NCBI GenBank assembly: GCA_964473155.1
Contig: CAYYNT010000010.1
Coordinates: 29,864-93,863, forward strand
Direction of reading: 5' to 3'
Length of the DNA stretch: 64,000 bases
From: JAJFUG01 sp964473155
GTDB lineage: Bacteria > Gemmatimonadota > Glassbacteria > GWA2-58-10
The notes beneath the pieces were generated by a model. That model ran no database searches. It was not told the DNA's origin and worked only from the letters and a program-made list of their open reading frames with translations. Each line of letters opens with the position of its first letter. Position 1 is the stretch's first letter. The translations under genes were made by a program, and so were the position numbers. Shown one piece after another: positions 61,201-64,000 of this stretch.

Positions 61201-62181
61201 TTGACTTTCTCTAAAGGCGGCGCTCCCATCCGCAAACCAACCTGCATCAACGACCTGATCCGCCATTCAACCCGCTTTGCTCTCCGGGGTTCGAATGTGC
61301 GTTGCGAACTGGACCTCGATCCGGAACCCTGGGACGCGGACATAGACAGCGGCCAGATCAGCCAGGTCGTGCACAACCTTGTGATAAATGCCAGTCAAGC
61401 CATGCCGGCCGGAGGCGTGATTCATGTATCCACCCGGAATGTCGCGCTTGCTCCCGGAGAGATAGCCTCACTTGCCCCAGGCAAATACATCCGTGTAACT
61501 GTCAGGGATCACGGACGCGGCATCCCGCCGGATATCATGCCGCACATCTTCGATCCATATTTCACGAGCAAAACACACGGCAGCGGTCTGGGGCTTGCCA
61601 CCAGCTACTCAATCATACACCGTCATCAGGGCCATATCGCGGCGCGGAGCGAACCCGGCAAGGGAGCTGAATTCACTTTTCACCTGCCCGCGGCCGAAGA
61701 GCAGTCAGGCAAACATCCCCGGAGGGAATCGTCCAAACATAAAAAGCCCGTTACAGGCCGCATCCTGGTGATGGATGATGAACCGCTATACCGTGAAAGC
61801 CTGGCCCGGGCGCTCATCAGCCATGGACATCAGGTGCGCACGGCCAGAAACGGCCTTGAAGCCATAGAGCTATATGAAACCGAATTCGGCGCCGGACGGT
61901 CTTTCGACCTTGTTATCATGGACCTGACCATCCCCGGCGGCATGGGCGGCAAGGAAACTCTGGCCAGCCTCCGCCGCATCGATCCGCAGGTGCGGGCCGT
62001 GGTGTCGAGCGGCTACTCGAATGATCAGATTCTGGCTGATTTCAAGCGTTACGGGTTCTGCGGAATAATCCCGAAGCCTTATCGCGTGGAGGAGCTTATT
62101 GAAGTGGTGTCCTCTGTAATGGAAAATAATCCCGTTCAGCACCCGGAGCCCAAAAGGGCGCACCCGGCCCCCTCTGAATAG
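58255..62181 (+). CDS. soluble hybrid histidine kinase with new-looking N-terminal sensor
   Basis: A 1308-residue cytoplasmic two-component kinase (no membrane helix). Order: coiled coil (about 20-50); a PAS-like piece; a beta-rich region (about 125-355) ending FGVFTFSGGAEFYGMEIYSR, like a LamG/DUF1080-type beta-sandwich; GAF (about 390-540); three PAS domains (about 550-915); HisKA with GGIAHDFNN (His935); HATPase with VIHNLVINASQAMP-type N box, VRDHGRGIP and HGSGLGLA; and a receiver (about 1168-1290) with Asp1223 in IMDLTIPGG. The start is a GTG with GGAG eight bases upstream. Its position beside lyase and nucleoside hydrolase genes suggests carbohydrate-linked signalling. Confidence 0.93.
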   Translation: MAGCSNKKESGSRAAFRTESLSGQAASLQTRLQLAQAARDRLSLQLATYRNSLGICELYLDENLNINGFSDEFPSIVPGIKALSGEHASLSRLIEDQAFERIRKFFNEVKALGQLPDGDETAWSLKYTGPSERESIGSQWRVSSCCSDKNWTIGSRDGQPAIIHLPHIEDDNDCYLILTSWQDNPGEDVKIVYHARTPDDPRCIRDLSCVLNGSLDYEQNPDRCGYTVCTGSNYNQEARIVRRLCKVVSLPEILAPATGYRIEIVRSGGRISRSLFMNDNNRLIGTIKYIDHDPLCFRPGSFGVFTFSGGAEFYGMEIYSRPSKYGLNRYKVPFDIETSLRPLVSDKRVYRLHLAWDDKPGRNLHRLLFEDVTSRRAAEDLVLAQRDLSTRLGAVTGIKEALELCLETALEVSGMDCGGVYLVNERKGLDLLCSRGLPEDFLELVSSFTSEDFNTRLVMQCRPLYLHYSDLMSEKDQHRKYPQGSHLKALSSIPVLHEGEVIACINTASSHADEIRSEAKRALEALATQIGGVIARIKAEESSRAHRADLLNLFDRIDDMLFILDQDGRIIDVNPAVCRILSYSKDQLIGRLMIELHPEDSRAEAARSLLKMMSGKRGICLIPFLTSDGRLVPVETRTSRGRWGNREVLFGICRDITERIQAEKALYESERKYQDLAESTSDIVYSMNAEGIISYLNPQIRRYGFEPEELIGRHFLEMILAEDREDVLADFHRTMLTAKEFPSIFRFRDKAGEVHWIEENGMVQLDSRGHVRGITGVLRDVTGRKKAEEALRESEARYRAVVEDQTEMIARFLPDGRITFANRAVCRYYGKEPDDIIGINLFPFIFEADREKVFNSLMALTPDNPVLSMENRVNGPGGEVRWHLWTNRAIFDSDGRLLEFQAVGRDMTETRMIEEERIKSEKLFSLGVLAGGIAHDFNNLLGAVMINISMARKALTGNTEVLDLIRDMEEASLRARDLTQQLLTFSKGGAPIRKPTCINDLIRHSTRFALRGSNVRCELDLDPEPWDADIDSGQISQVVHNLVINASQAMPAGGVIHVSTRNVALAPGEIASLAPGKYIRVTVRDHGRGIPPDIMPHIFDPYFTSKTHGSGLGLATSYSIIHRHQGHIAARSEPGKGAEFTFHLPAAEEQSGKHPRRESSKHKKPVTGRILVMDDEPLYRESLARALISHGHQVRTARNGLEAIELYETEFGAGRSFDLVIMDLTIPGGMGGKETLASLRRIDPQVRAVVSSGYSNDQILADFKRYGFCGIIPKPYRVEELIEVVSSVMENNPVQHPEPKRAHPAPSE

Positions 62182-62195
62182 AAAAGGAGCGAGCG

Positions 62196-63173
62196 ATGCG
62201 TATATCCGTTCTCCTGGTCCTTCTGGCTCTTGCAGCACAGCAGGCTGCTTCCGGACAGACCCCGGTCAAAGTGATAATCGACACCGATATCGCCGAGGAT
62301 ATCGATGACATCCTGGTGACTGCTTTCGCCGTGGCTTCGCCCAGGTTCGAGGTGCTGGCCGTGACCACGGTGGACGGTAACACGGCTGCGCGCAGCCGCG
62401 TGGCGCGCAAGGTGGCCCAGGTATTTGGCCATCCGGAGATACCGGTGGCCGAGGGTTATGCCCGTCATCTTCCGCTTCCTGACACTGCCTATACTGGTCT
62501 GTCTGGCGGCGTCCGCTATGGCGAGGTCGCACCGGACGAGAACGGCCTTCCCGCGCCCAGTCCGCTGAAGGCGGATGCTCTGATAGCGGAACTGGCAAAC
62601 CGTTACCCCGGACAGGTCACCTTGGTGACTATCGGATCGATGACCAATGTGGGACACCTGCTGATCAAATATCCGGAGGCGGCCAAAAAACTGAAGCAGA
62701 TTGTCACCAACGGCGGCCATTTCAGGGACATGGCCAACCAGAATATCGGTTGGAACCTGCGCTACGATCCCCTTGTCCCGCTTCTGGCCCAACGCTCTCA
62801 AGTCCCGTGGATTCTTCTTTCCGAGACTGTCAGCGGTCCGGCCAGCCCGCGCGCCGAGGATGTGGAACGGCTCAGGAATTCAGCCCTGCCCACTTCCAAA
62901 CTTCTGGTTCAAGCCATCGACTGGTGGCAAAAGAACAAGAAAGACGCCACCCCGCTGCCGCACGTCTCGGACCTCAACGTGTTCGCCTACCTGCTGGGCC
63001 TGGTCCCGGTCGAGCGCGGCGACATGTTCCTTGACCTCGGCCCGGCGGACAAGCTGCCGGATTTCCGTGTCACACCCGATCCGAAAGGGGCGATCCTTTT
63101 TGGCAACATGCTCCCGCGCGAGAGTGGAGATTCTCTCAGGACCTTGTTTTTCAACACATTACTGAACAATTAG
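62196..63173 (+). CDS. exported nucleoside hydrolase (IunH family)
   Basis: A 325-residue protein that splits nucleosides into base and ribose. The signal peptide is RISVLLVLLALAAQQAA. The metal-binding motif is VIIDTDIAEDIDDILV (DxDxxxDD variant). VEGYARHLPL-like and NLRYDPLVPLL segments follow. NLRYDP replaces the usual NxxxDP; the Asp needed for Ca is kept. Periplasmic forms scavenge extracellular nucleosides. A GGAG precedes the ATG at 62196, 14 bases after the kinase stop, so both may be on one transcript. Confidence 0.88.
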   Translation: MRISVLLVLLALAAQQAASGQTPVKVIIDTDIAEDIDDILVTAFAVASPRFEVLAVTTVDGNTAARSRVARKVAQVFGHPEIPVAEGYARHLPLPDTAYTGLSGGVRYGEVAPDENGLPAPSPLKADALIAELANRYPGQVTLVTIGSMTNVGHLLIKYPEAAKKLKQIVTNGGHFRDMANQNIGWNLRYDPLVPLLAQRSQVPWILLSETVSGPASPRAEDVERLRNSALPTSKLLVQAIDWWQKNKKDATPLPHVSDLNVFAYLLGLVPVERGDMFLDLGPADKLPDFRVTPDPKGAILFGNMLPRESGDSLRTLFFNTLLNN

Positions 63174-63183
63174 ATTCTACCGC

Positions 63184-63212
63184 TTGACTACTTTGCCTTG
63201 AAAAGTTATAAT
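63184..63212 (+). promoter_or_regulatory. strong sigma-70-like promoter of barrel gene
   Basis: TTGACT (63184-63189) and a perfect TATAAT (63207-63212) are 17 bases apart, 53 bases before the ATG at 63266. It is the best promoter match in the window. Confidence 0.75.
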
Positions 63213-63265
63213 AACAACGCAACCTATACTTTTTTCTCCTGTTTTAACCTTTTCAAGGAGTGGTC

Positions 63266-63892
63266 ATGCGAAGAATGGTTCTGGCAATAATGATGTCGCT
63301 TGCCATGACGGTTTCGCTTCAGGCTCAGGATGAATCGAAACTGTCAGTTCTGATAGATGCAGGGCCGGTTTTCGTGACCGGGCCGAAGGGGGAACGTGAT
63401 GTATCGCCGTGGGGTCTTTACGGCGGGGCGGAGTTGGCCTGGAGAATCAACCCTTACTGGAGCCTTGTCCCGCTGTCTCTTTCTTATACCTGGCTTTCGG
63501 TGGATAAGGATAAGCTCTCCGGGCAGCTTGGCTCTACCATCACGGTGAACGAGGCCTCGCAGAGCATGTTAGCTCTCGTCCCGGCCATCCAGGTGAACAC
63601 CAATCCCGAGAGCCGGGCCATGGGAGTGTTCCAGCTCGGACTGGGCTGGGCGCATACAATGTCGGATATATCGGGCGTTATCGGAGGAGTGGCCGGTAAC
63701 ACGGCATTCGATGAAGATGACAGCGGAGACAACCTGCTTCTGTCACTGAGCGGCGCGGTCGAGGGCAAATTGAGCGAACGCTTGTCGCTGACCGGCCGCC
63801 TGAAATACTGGACTTTATTCGATGACGATGACAGCGGCGGCGGCAACACCAACGGCCTGAATGTTGGACTGGGGTTGAGGTTCCATTTCTGA
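63266..63892 (+). CDS. small outer-membrane barrel-like protein
   Basis: A 208-residue exported protein. The signal peptide is MRRMVLAIMMSLAMTVSLQA, with cleavage before QDESK. The mature part is a run of about eight amphipathic strands (YGGAELAWRIN, WSLVPLSLSYTWL, LLLSLSGAVEGKL, LSLTGRLKYWTLF) ending in Phe (LGLRFHF), the usual sign of an outer-membrane beta-barrel. The start at 63266 follows AAGGAG; a GTG six bases earlier is within that site. No family is named with confidence. It has a strong own promoter, so it is probably abundant. Confidence 0.7.
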   Translation: MRRMVLAIMMSLAMTVSLQAQDESKLSVLIDAGPVFVTGPKGERDVSPWGLYGGAELAWRINPYWSLVPLSLSYTWLSVDKDKLSGQLGSTITVNEASQSMLALVPAIQVNTNPESRAMGVFQLGLGWAHTMSDISGVIGGVAGNTAFDEDDSGDNLLLSLSGAVEGKLSERLSLTGRLKYWTLFDDDDSGGGNTNGLNVGLGLRFHF

Positions 63893-63928
63893 GACAGACA
63901 CCGCTGGCAATAGATTTTACATGAACTG

Positions 63929-64000
63929 ACAGGGGGCTGTCCCAAAAGCCCCCAATTTTGCTCTTTGAGAATTATCGCAAGCTCTAACTGTTTGAAACAA
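63929..64000. repeat. dispersed repeat, copy 2, running into window edge
   Basis: The element begins CAGGGGGCTGTCCCAAAAG and continues to the last base. It aligns with 26544-26616 over its whole length. It may be the left end of an insertion sequence or a miniature element that continues past the window. Confidence 0.55.

Noticed and set aside
1..64000. tRNA, rRNA, riboswitch and origin signals
   Set aside because: Scanned by eye in all intergenic gaps; no cloverleaf with a T-loop GTTCRANNC context, no rRNA core and no known riboswitch core was recognised. Short or unusual RNAs could have been missed.

Overview
The window looks like a GC-rich chromosome segment of a Gram-negative, probably anaerobic or microaerophilic heterotroph. 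The Gram-negative reading rests on a TonB/ExbB/ExbD energiser, an ADP-heptose epimerase, two small outer-membrane-type barrel proteins and many lipoprotein or Tat signals. The anaerobic reading rests on a fused indolepyruvate:ferredoxin oxidoreductase and several ferritin-like and peroxiredoxin genes. The mix of housekeeping genes with scattered secreted carbohydrate-active proteins (DUF4832, DUF4091, heparinase II/III, GH94, GH2, Tat-exported sugar-enzyme homologues) resembles uncultured FCB-group or Gemmatimonadota-like lineages. That placement is a guess from gene style, not a phylogeny. No rRNA, tRNA, CRISPR array, prophage or complete insertion sequence was seen.

Layout. 0.3-4.9 kb: argS, a PfkB kinase, purM and a barrel protein closed by a strong terminator. 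4.9-5.9 kb: a small AT-rich island with a RelE-type toxin-antitoxin pair and a foreign-looking tail fused to coaE. 5.6-9.2 kb (minus): polA-coaE. 9.5-11.6 kb: tonB-exbB-exbD. 11.7-18.3 kb (minus): heparinase-like lyase, fused IOR, rubrerythrin-like protein. 18.5-21.7 kb: ubiD-ubiA-ubiX, fitting a quinone-type pathway, plus a short protein. 21.9-28.2 kb: two DUF4832 paralogues around an amidohydrolase lipoprotein, then a Tat-exported fucose-isomerase-like protein. 28.4-48.9 kb (almost all minus): a membrane/Cys-motif protein, TolB-like propeller, polysaccharide-deacetylase-like protein, gdhA, bacterioferritin, a GH67N-type lipoprotein, an archaeal-style peroxiredoxin, a URO-D family protein, hldD, a Tat-exported Gfo/Idh oxidoreductase, a DUF4091 protein, a GH94 phosphorylase, an M24 peptidase and panB. 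49.2-50.8 kb: a SpoU methyltransferase and prepilin peptidase. 50.9-52.4 kb (minus): two paralogous exported Cys-rich repeat proteins. 52.8-63.9 kb: D-2-hydroxyacid dehydrogenase, GH2 enzyme, alginate-lyase/heparinase-like lipoprotein, a 1308-residue hybrid histidine kinase, an exported nucleoside hydrolase and a second barrel protein.

The secreted sugar-active genes are dispersed, with no SusC/SusD-like or ABC transporter here. Together they suggest breakdown of complex, probably uronic-acid-containing or modified polysaccharides, with uptake across the outer membrane helped by TonB. The least explained content is the pair of Cys-rich proteins (50.9-52.4 kb) with twin 16-bp palindromes between them. 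Next come the chimeric coaE 3' end, the GC-rich palindromes placed after stop codons, and a roughly 70-bp dispersed repeat that resembles a transposon end.
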